This document shows, one piece after another, positions 42,549 through 51,413 of a stretch of DNA of 64,000 bases (position 1 is the stretch's first letter; each line of letters opens with the position of its first letter). Location of the stretch: positions 96,649 to 160,648 of the forward strand of contig DMYD01000042.1 in assembly GCA_003483745.1 (NCBI GenBank). Direction: 5' to 3'. The notes beneath the pieces were generated by a model. That model was not told where the DNA came from and did no database searches. It was given only the letters and a program-made list of their open reading frames with translations. The stretch is from Roseburia sp. (GTDB lineage Bacteria > Bacillota > Clostridia > Lachnospirales > Lachnospiraceae). A program made the translations under genes and the position numbers.

Positions 42549-43016
42549 ATGTCAAAACGTGAAACATACGAAACGCGCACCGAAGAACTGATTACTCCGA
42601 TCTTAGACCGCATGAATTTTGAACTGGTCGATGTGGAGTATGTAAAGGAAGGCGGTACCTGGTACTTAAGAGCCTATATCGACAAGGAAGGCGGCATCAC
42701 TGTAAATGACTGTGAGGCAGTGGCGCGGGAGATGAACGAGATTTTAGACCGTGAAGATTTCGTGGATGATTCCTATGTTTTTGAGGTCAGCTCTCCGGGA
42801 CTTGGCAGACCGCTGAAAAAAGAAAAAGATTATATCCGCAGCATGGGAAAAGAAGTAGAGATACGAACCTACCGTGCAATCAACCGTGAAAAGGAATTTT
42901 ATGGTATTTTGTCTGCATATGATGAAAATACCGTGACGATAAAAACAGAGGATGAGACCGAAATGACGTTTGAAAAGAGCGATATCGCACTGATCCGTCT
43001 GGCTTTTGATTTTTAA
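42549..43016 (+). CDS. rimP: Ribosome maturation factor RimP
   Basis: Needed for 30S subunit assembly. The 155-residue protein contains the N-terminal domain (LITPILDRMNFELVDVEYVK), the conserved YIDKEGGITVNDCEAVAREM segment, SSPGLGRPLKKEKDY and the C-terminal SH3-like part (AYDENTVTIKTEDE). AAGAAGGTG lies upstream. It is the usual first gene of the rimP-nusA-infB-rbfA-truB cluster. Confidence 0.95.
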   Translation: MSKRETYETRTEELITPILDRMNFELVDVEYVKEGGTWYLRAYIDKEGGITVNDCEAVAREMNEILDREDFVDDSYVFEVSSPGLGRPLKKEKDYIRSMGKEVEIRTYRAINREKEFYGILSAYDENTVTIKTEDETEMTFEKSDIALIRLAFDF

Positions 43017-43031
43017 AGATTCAATAAAACT

Positions 43032-43168
43032 AAAGGAGGAAAATCCTTTGCTCGTCAGAGGATAAATTTTACAATGTAAAATTGCATTTTGCTCCGCAAA
43101 ACAAAAGGAGGAAAATCCTCTGCTCCTGCAAAGGCAGTCGCATTTTGCTCCGCAAAACAAAAGGAGGA
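43032..43168 (+). repeat. Tandem Shine-Dalgarno-containing repeats before nusA
   Basis: A 29-nt unit (starting GCATTTTGCTCCGC, ending AAAAGGAGGA) occurs at 43084-43112 and 43140-43168. AAAGGAGGAAAATCCT, followed by TTGCTC or CTGCTC, occurs at 43032 and 43104. The region thus contains three AAAGGAGG sites, but only the last is followed by a start codon (nusA). TTTTGC-TCC-GCAAAA forms a hairpin in each unit, and AAAGGA can pair with TCCTTT. Confidence 0.75.
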
Positions 43169-43176
43169 TTTATAAA

Positions 43177-44400
43177 ATGAGTAATAATGAGTTGTTAGAA
43201 GCGTTAAATATACTGGAACAGGAGAAGAATATCAGTAAGGATACATTACTTGAGGCAATTGAAAATTCTCTTGTGACAGCATGCAAGAACCATTTTGGTA
43301 CATCGGATAATGTAAAAGTATCGATTGATCCAAAAACCTGTGAGTTCCATGTTTTTCAGGAAAAAACAGTTGTTGAAAATGTAGAAGATCCGGTAGAACA
43401 GATCAGTCTGGTCAATGCAAAAATGATTAATTCTAAATATGAGATTGGAGATATTGTAAATATTGAGGTTCAGTCTAAGGAATTTGGACGTATCGCAACA
43501 CAGAATGCAAAGAATGTGATCTTACAGAAGATTCGTGAGGAAGAACGTAAGGTTTTATATGATCAGTATTACAGCATGGAAAAAGATGTGGTAACCGGTG
43601 TGGTACAGCGATATGTTGGAAGAAATGTCAGCATTAATTTAGGAAGAGTTGATGCAATTTTAACAGAGAATGAGCAGGTAAAAGGCGAGGTATTCCAGCC
43701 GACAGAGCGTATCAAAGTGTATATTCTGGAAGTAAAGGCTACTTCAAAAGGACCAAAAGTATTAGTTTCCAGAACACATCCGGAACTTGTGAAACGTCTG
43801 TTCGAGTCTGAGGTTGCTGAGGTCCGTGAGGGTATCGTAGAGATCAAGGCAATCGCACGTGAGGCAGGAAGCAGAACAAAGATTGCGGTATGGTCAAATG
43901 ACCCGGATGTCGATCCGGTTGGCGCATGCGTTGGTATGAATGGTGCCAGAGTCAATGCAATCGTTGGCGAGCTGCGCGGTGAGAAGATCGATATCATCAC
44001 CTGGAATGAGAACCCGGCAATGATGATCGAAAATGCATTAAGTCCTGCGAAAGTTATCTCCGTTATCGCAGATGCAGAAGAAAAATCTGCAAAAGTGGTT
44101 GTTCCGGATTACCAGCTTTCTCTTGCAATCGGAAAAGAGGGACAGAATGCAAGACTTGCAGCACGTCTGACAGGATTCAAGATCGACATCAAGAGCGAAA
44201 CACAGGCGAGAGAGTCCGGTGACTTCTTAGATTATGAGAATGATTACGAGGAAGATGAGTATTACGATGAGGACAGCGGGTCCTATGAGGATTACGAGGA
44301 CGGCAGCGCACCGGCAGAGGAAGGCTACGAGGAAGACAGCTATGAGGCTGACGGAACAGAAGAAAACAATGCCGGAGCTGACGGTGAGGACAGAGAATAA
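43177..44400 (+). CDS. nusA: Transcription termination/antitermination protein NusA
   Basis: RNA polymerase-binding factor for pausing, termination and rRNA antitermination. The 407-residue protein has the N-terminal polymerase-binding domain (NELLEALNILEQEKNISKD), S1 (VVTGVVQRYVGRNVSINLG, about 130-200), KH1 (DPVGACVGMNGARVNAIVGE) and KH2 (LAIGKEGQNARLAARLTGFK). It ends in a ~55-residue tail rich in Glu, Asp and Tyr, in place of the acidic repeats of proteobacteria. AAAGGAGG precedes ATG; the leader carries repeated copies of that site. Confidence 0.96.
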   Translation: MSNNELLEALNILEQEKNISKDTLLEAIENSLVTACKNHFGTSDNVKVSIDPKTCEFHVFQEKTVVENVEDPVEQISLVNAKMINSKYEIGDIVNIEVQSKEFGRIATQNAKNVILQKIREEERKVLYDQYYSMEKDVVTGVVQRYVGRNVSINLGRVDAILTENEQVKGEVFQPTERIKVYILEVKATSKGPKVLVSRTHPELVKRLFESEVAEVREGIVEIKAIAREAGSRTKIAVWSNDPDVDPVGACVGMNGARVNAIVGELRGEKIDIITWNENPAMMIENALSPAKVISVIADAEEKSAKVVVPDYQLSLAIGKEGQNARLAARLTGFKIDIKSETQARESGDFLDYENDYEEDEYYDEDSGSYEDYEDGSAPAEEGYEEDSYEADGTEENNAGADGEDRE

Positions 44401-44415
44401 GAGGTATTAAGAAGA

Positions 44416-44706
44416 ATGTCAAATAAAAAGATTCCGATGAGGCAGTGTGTCGGCTGTCATGAGATGAAAGCCAAAAGAGATATGATCCGTGTGATCAAAA
44501 CAGCGCCGACGGAAGAAGGGGAAACGGAGATCATTTTAGATGCAACTGGAAGAAAAAACGGAAGAGGAGCCTATATCTGCCCAAACCGTGAATGTCTTGC
44601 AATGGCGATGAAAAATAAAGGGTTAGAACGATCATTTAAAATGCCGATCCCGAAAGATGTATATGAAACGCTGACAAAGGAGATGGAACAGCTTGAAACC
44701 AGATAG
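44416..44706 (+). CDS. rnpM: RNase P modulator RnpM (YlxR, DUF448)
   Basis: Small nucleic-acid-binding protein of 96 residues with the YlxR signature: RQCVGCHEMKAKRDMIRVI at the start (CVGC), GRKNGRGAYICPNRECL, and a C-terminal helix. In Bacillus subtilis this family was shown to bind and modulate RNase P. It lies between nusA and ylxQ as in most Firmicutes. Its 3' end overlaps the next gene by 14 bp. Confidence 0.9.
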   Translation: MSNKKIPMRQCVGCHEMKAKRDMIRVIKTAPTEEGETEIILDATGRKNGRGAYICPNRECLAMAMKNKGLERSFKMPIPKDVYETLTKEMEQLETR

Positions 44707-45025
44707 AGTGTTATCTATGCTAGGAATTGCCGCAAAAGCCGGCAGTGTGGTGAGCGGAGAATTTTCTACGGAAAAGGCGGTAAAAGAGGGCAGGGCATAC
44801 CTTGTCATCGTTGCACAGGATGCATCAGACAATACAAAGAAAATGTTTCGCAATATGACAGATTTTTATCAGGTGCCAATGTATGAATATTCGGATAAAG
44901 AAATGCTTGGTCATTTCATTGGAAAAGAATTTCGTGCATCACTTGCAGTCACAAACGAGGGACTGTCGCACTCGATCGAAGAGAGACTGAAACAACAATC
45001 ACAACTGAATAATGGGAGGAATTAA
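44693..45025 (+). CDS. ylxQ: L7Ae-like K-turn RNA-binding protein YlxQ
   Basis: A 110-residue protein of the ribosomal L7Ae/L30e family, binding kink-turn RNA. Signs: VLSMLGIAAKAGSVVSGEFS, LVIVAQDASDNTKKMF and MLGHFIGKEFRASLAVTNEG. It starts at TTG (44693) inside the end of rnpM; AAAGGAGATGG lies about 10 bases upstream and no ATG fits. Overlap suggests translational coupling. Confidence 0.88.
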   Translation: MKPDRVLSMLGIAAKAGSVVSGEFSTEKAVKEGRAYLVIVAQDASDNTKKMFRNMTDFYQVPMYEYSDKEMLGHFIGKEFRASLAVTNEGLSHSIEERLKQQSQLNNGRN

Positions 45026-45030
45026 GATAA

Positions 45031-47985
45031 ATGGCAAAAATGAGAGTATATGACCTTGCAAAAGAATTAGGAATAGAAAGTAAACAGATTATAGAAACAT
45101 TGAATACGACGGAATATGCAGTAAAAGCAGCTTCAAGCAATGTAGATGATCCTGCACAGGAAATTGTGAGAAAGAAATTCACAAAATCTGCAGCAGCGGA
45201 GAATACAGCAAAGGCACAGAGCAAAGAAAATGTGTCTGAGAGTAAACAGACAGAGAATAAAACAGCTGCACCGGAAAATAAACCGGCACAGAAGCCACAG
45301 GCAAATGAGCAGGCGAAAGCAGCAGAAAATACGGATCAGCGTCCGAAGAAAAAATCCAGTATTACAGCTGTGTTTAACGCGCAGTACAGCAAACAGGGCG
45401 GTGGCCGTGGCGGCAATAATAATAACAGACGCCCGGGAAATGGTGACAGACGTCCGGGAAATGGCGAACGCCGTCCGCAGGGACAGAATCCAAACCGCGG
45501 CAATGCGCAGGCAAGACCGGCATCCGGTTATGATGTGAGAAAAGCATTTGAGCGTGCAATCAACCCGGAGGCAGCAAAAGCAGCGGAAGAGGCAGAACGT
45601 CTTGCAGCAGCAAAGGCAGCAGAGTTGAAAGCACAGAGAGAAGCAAAACCGGTTGCAGAAGATCCGAAGAAAACGGTTGAAAAAGTACAGGTACAGACTC
45701 CAAGAGAAAATGTATATGCACAGAATCCGGAATACCGTCCGCAGAATAATGACCGCCGTCAGGGGAATAATAATGACAGGCGTGACCGCGGTAATAATAA
45801 CAATGGTCAGCGTCGTCCGCAGGGAGATGGAAGAAACCAGAGAAACAATGGTGACAGACCACAGCGCCCATATGGTGATAGAAATGGAAGAAATGACGGA
45901 CAGCGTCCATACCAGAATAATGGCAGACCGGGTCAGGGCCAGGGTGACAGAAATAACAACAGAAATAATGGCTTCCGTGGTGGAAACAATGGTGGCGGCA
46001 GACTTGACCGTGAGATTGACCGCTTCAATAAAGAAGCAGCCACAGCAGCACCGGAAGAGTTAAGAGGAAAAGAATCCAGAGAACGCGATAAGGACAGAAA
46101 CAAAAACGCAAGACAGCGCAATGATTATGATGCACTTGGCGGAAAGAAACAGGAGCGCTTTATCAATCTTGAGAAGAACGGTGGTAAGAAGAAACCGCAG
46201 CAGCAGCCAAAACAGCAGCCGGAAGAAGATGTGATCCGTACATTGGTTCTGCCGGAAAAACTTACGATCAGAGAGTTGGCTGACAAGATGAAAGTGCAGC
46301 CGTCCGTAATCGTTAAAAAACTGTTCTTAAAAGGAACAATGGTTACCGTAAACCAGGAAGTGGATTACGAGCAGGCAGAAGAGATTGCATTAGAGTTTAA
46401 CTGCATCTGTGAGCCGGAAGAAAAAGTTGATGTGATCGCCGAACTCTTAAAAGAGGAAGATGATCCGGAAGAGACATTAGTACCGCGTCCACCGGTTGTC
46501 TGTGTTATGGGTCACGTTGACCATGGTAAAACATCTTTGCTGGATGCAATCCGTTCTACCCGTGTAACAGACAGAGAGGCAGGCGGTATCACACAGCACA
46601 TCGGTGCATCTGTTGTATCTATCAATGGTCAGAATATCACATTCTTAGATACACCTGGACATGAGGCATTTACCGCAATGCGTATGCGTGGTGCAAATTC
46701 TACCGATATTGCAATCTTAGTTGTTGCAGCCGACGATGGTGTAATGCCACAGACGGTGGAGGCAATCAACCATGCGAAAGCAGCAGGTGTTGAGATCATT
46801 GTTGCGATCAACAAGATTGATAAGCCGAGTGCAAACATTGAGCGTGTAAAACAGGAGTTATCTGAGTATGAACTCATCCCGGAAGACTGGGGCGGAAGCA
46901 CGATCTTCTGTCCGGTATCCGCACATACAAAAGAGGGTATCGACAACCTGCTTGAGATGATCCTTTTAACAGCAGAAGTACTTGAGTTAAAAGCAAATCC
47001 AAAACGTAATGCAAGAGGTCTTGTTATTGAGGCACAGCTTGATAAAGGACGTGGTGCTGTTGCAACTGTTTTAGTACAGAAAGGTACTTTAAAAGTTGGT
47101 CAGCCGGTAGCATGCGGAAGCTGCTACGGTAAAGTCCGTGCAATGATCGATGATCAGGGAAGACGTGTCAAAGAGGCTGGACCTTCCATGCCGGTAGAGA
47201 TTTTAGGTTTATCCTCTGTTCCGGAAGCAGGAGAGACATTCGTTGCCATGGACACAGAGAAAGAGGCAAGAGCATTTGCGGAGACTTATATTTCTGAGGG
47301 CAAGAACCGTCTGATCGAAGATACCAAAGCAAAGATGTCCTTAGACGATCTGTTCTCACAGATCCAGTCCGGAAATGTCAAAGAACTCGATATTATTGTA
47401 AAAGCCGATGTACAGGGTTCTGTAGAGGCAGTAAAACAGAGTCTTGTAAAACTCTCGAACGAAGAAGTAGTCGTAAAAGTCATCCATGGTGGTGTTGGTG
47501 CGATCAACGAGTCCGATGTCAGCCTTGCATCTGCATCTAATGCAATCATCATTGGATTTAACGTCCGTCCGGATCCGACTGCAAAACTTACTGCAGATAA
47601 AGAAAATGTAGATATCCGTCTCTATAAAGTCATCTACAATGCAATCGAGGATGTAGAAGCAGCCATGAAGGGAATGTTAGACCCGGTATACGAGGAAAAA
47701 GTATTAGGCCATGCAGAGATCCGTCAGATCTTCAAGGCTTCCGGTGTCGGCAATATCGCTGGTTCTTATGTGCTTGACGGTATGTTCCAGAGAGGATGTA
47801 AAGTTCGTATCTCACGTGAGGGCGAGCAGATCTTTGAGGGTGATTTAGCTTCCTTAAAGAGATTTAAAGATGATGTCAAAGAAGTAAAAGCAGGATTTGA
47901 GTGCGGTCTCGTATTTGAAGGTTTCGGTGATTTCCAGGAATTAGATATTGTAGAAGCGTACACAATGGTTGAGGTACCGCGCTAA
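45031..47985 (+). CDS. infB: Translation initiation factor IF-2
   Basis: GTPase that places initiator tRNA on the ribosome. 984 residues: N-terminal IF2N domain (MAKMRVYDLAKELGIESKQI), a long low-complexity linker rich in Asn, Arg, Gly and Gln (about 110-350), and a second IF2N region (LTIRELADKMKVQPSVIVKK). The GTPase domain has GHVDHGKTS (about 494), DTPGHEAF and NKID; domains II-IV follow. It is longer than the Bacillus protein (716) because of the linker. GGGAGGAATTAAG precedes ATG. Confidence 0.96.
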   Translation: MAKMRVYDLAKELGIESKQIIETLNTTEYAVKAASSNVDDPAQEIVRKKFTKSAAAENTAKAQSKENVSESKQTENKTAAPENKPAQKPQANEQAKAAENTDQRPKKKSSITAVFNAQYSKQGGGRGGNNNNRRPGNGDRRPGNGERRPQGQNPNRGNAQARPASGYDVRKAFERAINPEAAKAAEEAERLAAAKAAELKAQREAKPVAEDPKKTVEKVQVQTPRENVYAQNPEYRPQNNDRRQGNNNDRRDRGNNNNGQRRPQGDGRNQRNNGDRPQRPYGDRNGRNDGQRPYQNNGRPGQGQGDRNNNRNNGFRGGNNGGGRLDREIDRFNKEAATAAPEELRGKESRERDKDRNKNARQRNDYDALGGKKQERFINLEKNGGKKKPQQQPKQQPEEDVIRTLVLPEKLTIRELADKMKVQPSVIVKKLFLKGTMVTVNQEVDYEQAEEIALEFNCICEPEEKVDVIAELLKEEDDPEETLVPRPPVVCVMGHVDHGKTSLLDAIRSTRVTDREAGGITQHIGASVVSINGQNITFLDTPGHEAFTAMRMRGANSTDIAILVVAADDGVMPQTVEAINHAKAAGVEIIVAINKIDKPSANIERVKQELSEYELIPEDWGGSTIFCPVSAHTKEGIDNLLEMILLTAEVLELKANPKRNARGLVIEAQLDKGRGAVATVLVQKGTLKVGQPVACGSCYGKVRAMIDDQGRRVKEAGPSMPVEILGLSSVPEAGETFVAMDTEKEARAFAETYISEGKNRLIEDTKAKMSLDDLFSQIQSGNVKELDIIVKADVQGSVEAVKQSLVKLSNEEVVVKVIHGGVGAINESDVSLASASNAIIIGFNVRPDPTAKLTADKENVDIRLYKVIYNAIEDVEAAMKGMLDPVYEEKVLGHAEIRQIFKASGVGNIAGSYVLDGMFQRGCKVRISREGEQIFEGDLASLKRFKDDVKEVKAGFECGLVFEGFGDFQELDIVEAYTMVEVPR

Positions 47986-48005
47986 GAAGTTGTGTGAGGA
48001 TTAAT

Positions 48006-48386
48006 ATGAGAAAAAACAGTATTAAGAATACCAGGATCAATGGAGAGGTGCAGCGCGAACTTTCCAATATCATCCGCGGGGAGATCAAAGACCCGCGGAT
48101 CAATCCGCTGACAAGCGTTGTGGCAGTGGAGGTTGCGCCGGATTTAAAAACATGTAAAGCATATATTAGTGTTTTAGGGGATGAAGAATCCCAGGCAAAA
48201 ACGCTCGCAGGGTTAAAGAGTGCGGAAGGCTTTATCCGCAGCAAACTTGCTAAGACCGTCAATTTGCGCAATACACCGGAGATTCGTTTTGTGTTAGATC
48301 AGTCGATCGAGTATGGTGTAAAGATGTCTAAGATGATCGACGAGGTCACAAAAGATATCAAAAGCGAAGACGATACAGAAGAATAA
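48006..48386 (+). CDS. rbfA: Ribosome-binding factor A
   Basis: Cold-adaptation and 16S rRNA maturation factor, 126 residues with the single KH-like fold: RINGEVQRELSNIIRGEIKD, then DPRINPLTSVVAVEVAPDLK and SVLGDEESQ. The frame starts at GTG 47994, but GAGGATT is 6 bases before ATG 48006, which I chose. It lies between infB and nrnA, as is usual. Confidence 0.94.
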   Translation: MRKNSIKNTRINGEVQRELSNIIRGEIKDPRINPLTSVVAVEVAPDLKTCKAYISVLGDEESQAKTLAGLKSAEGFIRSKLAKTVNLRNTPEIRFVLDQSIEYGVKMSKMIDEVTKDIKSEDDTEE

Positions 48387-48424
48387 GACATACGGAATGC
48401 GTATATTTGGGGATGGAGGAGAAC

Positions 48425-49378
48425 ATGAAAAGTCTTGATGAACTTTTCGCAGGAGTAAAGACAGTTGCCATTGCAGGTCATATCAGACCGGATGGAGACT
48501 GTGTCGGCTCCTGCCTTGCAACCTATAACTATATTACAACATATTATCCAGACATAGATGTCAGTCTGTATCTGCAGCCGATCCCAAACATTTTCAAATT
48601 CATGAAAAATGCGGATAAGATCATAAGCGACTGCACTGCGGAAAAAAGTTATGACCTGTTTATCGCACAGGACTGCGGAGATCTTGGAAGACTTGGGGAT
48701 GCGGCAAAATATTTTGAGCATGCAAAGAAAACAGCATGTATCGATCATCATATCAGCAATCAGAGTTTTGCAGATGAGAATTATATTTTCCCGCAGGCAA
48801 GTTCTGCATCGGAACTGGTATTTGAACTGATTCCGAGAGAACGTCTGACCAAAGAGATCGCAGAGTGTATTTATACCGGAATCATCCATGATACCGGCGT
48901 GTTCCAGTATTCCTGTACATCAGAAAAAACGATGGAAGCAGCAGGGGTTCTGATGGGAATGGGCATTGATTTCCCTAAAATTGTGGATCAGACATTTTTT
49001 ACAAAGACTTATGAGCAGAACCGCATTATGGGACTTGCACTGGTAAAAAGTAAGCTGCATCTGGATGGAAAATGTATCTCAAGCATCATTACTGCAGAGG
49101 AAATGAGAGAATACAATGTTCTTCCGAAACATTTAGATGGAATCGTCAGCCAGCTCCGCGTGACAAAGGATGTGGAAGTGGCAGTCTTTTTGTATCAGAC
49201 AGATGAAGAAAATTATAAAGTCAGCACCCGTTCTGCAAGTTATGTGGATGTTGCAAGGATCGCAGCAAGATATGGCGGCGGTGGACATATCCGGGCGGCC
49301 GGTTTTTCTGTGGCGGGAGATCCAAAGGAACGGCTGAATGAAATTATTGAAGATATCAGAGAACAGATCACAGATTAA
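48425..49378 (+). CDS. nrnA: DHH/DHHA1 phosphoesterase, NrnA type (nanoRNase/pAp phosphatase)
   Basis: Degrades very short RNAs and dephosphorylates pAp or cleaves pGpG. The 317-residue protein has the DHH motifs AGHIRPDGDCVGS, AQDCGDLGRLG and CIDHHISNQSF (DHH), then GIIHDTGVFQYS. The C-terminal DHHA1 domain has GGGGHIRAAGF. TTG 48407 is in frame, but GGAGGAG immediately precedes ATG 48425. Position between rbfA and truB is normal for Firmicutes. Confidence 0.92.
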   Translation: MKSLDELFAGVKTVAIAGHIRPDGDCVGSCLATYNYITTYYPDIDVSLYLQPIPNIFKFMKNADKIISDCTAEKSYDLFIAQDCGDLGRLGDAAKYFEHAKKTACIDHHISNQSFADENYIFPQASSASELVFELIPRERLTKEIAECIYTGIIHDTGVFQYSCTSEKTMEAAGVLMGMGIDFPKIVDQTFFTKTYEQNRIMGLALVKSKLHLDGKCISSIITAEEMREYNVLPKHLDGIVSQLRVTKDVEVAVFLYQTDEENYKVSTRSASYVDVARIAARYGGGGHIRAAGFSVAGDPKERLNEIIEDIREQITD

Positions 49379-49444
49379 CGATACAGGCAGCCTGAAATTT
49401 TCAGATTGCAGAAAATGACGGCTGTACATGAGACGGGAAAATTT

Positions 49445-50380
49445 ATGATTAACGGAATTATCAATGTATACAAAGAAAAAGGATATACATCCTTTGATGT
49501 GGTCGCAAAACTAAGAGGTATTTTAAAAACAAAGAAAATCGGACACACAGGGACACTCGATCCGGATGCGGAGGGAGTGCTTCCTGTGTGTCTTGGTAAA
49601 GCGACAAAAGTCTGCGACCTTTTGACGGACAAAAATAAAGAATATGTTGCGGTGATGCTGCTCGGAAAGATAACAGACACGCAGGATGTCACTGGAACTG
49701 TTTTAGAGGAACATCCGGTAGAAGTAACGGAAGAACAGGTAAAAGAGGCAGTTCTTTCTTTTATAGGAGACTACATGCAGGTGCCGCCAATGTACTCTGC
49801 ACTAAAAGTGAATGGGAAAAAACTGTGTGATCTGGCGAGAAGCGGTGTGACGGTAGAACGACAGGCAAGACCGGTTCAGATCTATTCCATTGAGATTATT
49901 AAAATGGAACTCCCGCGTGTCTGTATGCGTGTGCGCTGCTCAAAGGGAACTTATATCCGTACATTATGCCAGGATATCGGTGAGAAACTTTCCTGCGGAG
50001 CATGTATGGAAGCACTCCTTCGCACAAAAGTATCTGAGTTTTGTGTACAGGATGCACTTCGTCTTTCCGAGATTGAAGAACGTGTACAAAAAGCAGCAGG
50101 ACAGATAACGCCGGAACAGTGGAATACAGAGATGTTTGATTTTATCTATGCAGTCGATTCCGTATTTTTACAGTATAAAAAAGCGGTAATCTGCAGAGAA
50201 TGGAACAAACTGCTATATAATGGAAACCGGATGAAAAAAGATATGTTTGTATCCTATCAGAAAGATTGGGAACAGCAGAAAATCCGTATTTATGATGAAG
50301 AAGGGCGTTTTATCGGAATATATGAATACTCTGAGACACACGGGGATTATAAACCGGTAAAATTGTTTATGGAAGCATGA
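49445..50380 (+). CDS. truB: tRNA pseudouridine(55) synthase
   Basis: Makes pseudouridine 55 in the T-loop of tRNAs. The 311-residue protein begins MINGIINVYKEKGYTSFDVV and has the catalytic Asp in HTGTLDPDAEGVLPVCLG, then QVPPMYSALKVNGKKLCDLAR and the RVRCSKGTYIRTLCQDIG motif. The frame opens at 49406, but the conserved N-terminus and a GACGGG upstream favour ATG 49445. Its TGA overlaps the ATG of ribF (ATGA). Confidence 0.94.
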   Translation: MINGIINVYKEKGYTSFDVVAKLRGILKTKKIGHTGTLDPDAEGVLPVCLGKATKVCDLLTDKNKEYVAVMLLGKITDTQDVTGTVLEEHPVEVTEEQVKEAVLSFIGDYMQVPPMYSALKVNGKKLCDLARSGVTVERQARPVQIYSIEIIKMELPRVCMRVRCSKGTYIRTLCQDIGEKLSCGACMEALLRTKVSEFCVQDALRLSEIEERVQKAAGQITPEQWNTEMFDFIYAVDSVFLQYKKAVICREWNKLLYNGNRMKKDMFVSYQKDWEQQKIRIYDEEGRFIGIYEYSETHGDYKPVKLFMEA

Positions 50381-51306
50381 AATATCTGAAAAACACAACC
50401 GAATTTTATATTGAAGAACCCACCGTACTTTCACTTGGAAAATTTGACGGGATACACAGAGGTCATGAACTTCTGATGGAACATCTGGCATCTAAAAAGG
50501 AAGAGGGACTTGCTGCAGTCATATTCACGTTTAACATTCCACCACGGAAAAGCGTGGAACAGATTGAGGCAAAAGTTTTGACGACCAATGAAGAAAAGAT
50601 GCATATCTTTGAGCAGATCGGGATCGATTATCTGGTCGAGTGTCCATTTACAAAGGACATCATGTGCATGGAACCGGAAGATTTTATTGCCAAGATCGTA
50701 CACCAGCTGCAGGTAAAGTGTTTTGTGGTCGGTTCCGATTTTCACTTTGGGCACAATCGCAGGGGCGACTATCATATGTTAAAAGAATTATCCGATAAGT
50801 ATGATTATGAGGTGCTTGTGATCAACAAAATGCAGGAAGATAAAAGAGATATCAGCAGCACGTTTGTCAGGGAAGAAATTTCAAAGGGCAATATTGAAAA
50901 AGCGAATCATCTGCTTGGATATCACTATTTTGTGACCGGGGAAATACTTCATGGGAGACATCTGGGAAGTACCAAACTTGGAATCCCGACAATCAACCAG
51001 ATTCCACCGGAAGAAAAACTGCTTCCGGAGAGCGGTGTATATGTCACGGAGGTGCGTCTTGGTGATCAGATCTACCGTGGTGTTACAAATGTTGGGGTAA
51101 AACCGACGATTGAAGGAAAAAATCCGATTGGAGTTGAAACACATCTTCTGGATTTTGCAGGGGATCTCTATGGAAAAGTAGTGACGGTGGAGTTTTTGAC
51201 ACGCGTACGTGAAGAACGGAAATTCCCATCCATCGAGGCTCTGAAAGAGGAAATGCAGAGTAATATTGCCTATGCAAGAGCTTGGTTTGAGAAAAATGAA
51301 CACTAA
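50377..51306 (+). CDS. ribF: Bifunctional riboflavin kinase / FAD synthetase
   Basis: Converts riboflavin to FMN and FAD. The 309-residue protein has an N-terminal nucleotidyltransferase domain (LSLGKFDGIHRGHELL, where GKFDG stands in place of the usual GNFDG; DFHFGHNRRGD; DISSTFVREEISKG). The C-terminal flavokinase has GRHLGSTKLGIPTINQIP (PTxN motif) and the YRGVTNVGVKPT segment. No riboswitch precedes it; translation is coupled to truB by the ATGA overlap. Confidence 0.94.
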   Translation: MKYLKNTTEFYIEEPTVLSLGKFDGIHRGHELLMEHLASKKEEGLAAVIFTFNIPPRKSVEQIEAKVLTTNEEKMHIFEQIGIDYLVECPFTKDIMCMEPEDFIAKIVHQLQVKCFVVGSDFHFGHNRRGDYHMLKELSDKYDYEVLVINKMQEDKRDISSTFVREEISKGNIEKANHLLGYHYFVTGEILHGRHLGSTKLGIPTINQIPPEEKLLPESGVYVTEVRLGDQIYRGVTNVGVKPTIEGKNPIGVETHLLDFAGDLYGKVVTVEFLTRVREERKFPSIEALKEEMQSNIAYARAWFEKNEH

Positions 51307-51333
51307 ATATTACGGAAATATTACATAATTATG

Positions 51334-51362
51334 TTGACATTGTAAAAAATGACTGCTATACT
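51334..51362 (+). promoter_or_regulatory. Promoter for the NlpC/P60 gene
   Basis: TTGACA (51334-51339), 17 bp, TATACT (51357-51362), 52 bp before the start codon. Confidence 0.75.
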
Positions 51363-51413
51363 TGAGCGGTATTGAAAAACGAAGTATTTAGGGTTCTTTG
51401 GAAAGGTACGGAT

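Noticed and set aside
45653..46063. Arg/Met-rich frame inside infB
   Set aside because: Frame shadow of the Asn/Arg/Gly linker of IF-2.
50340..50400. FMN riboswitch before ribF
   Set aside because: ribF overlaps truB by 4 bases, so there is no leader for a riboswitch.
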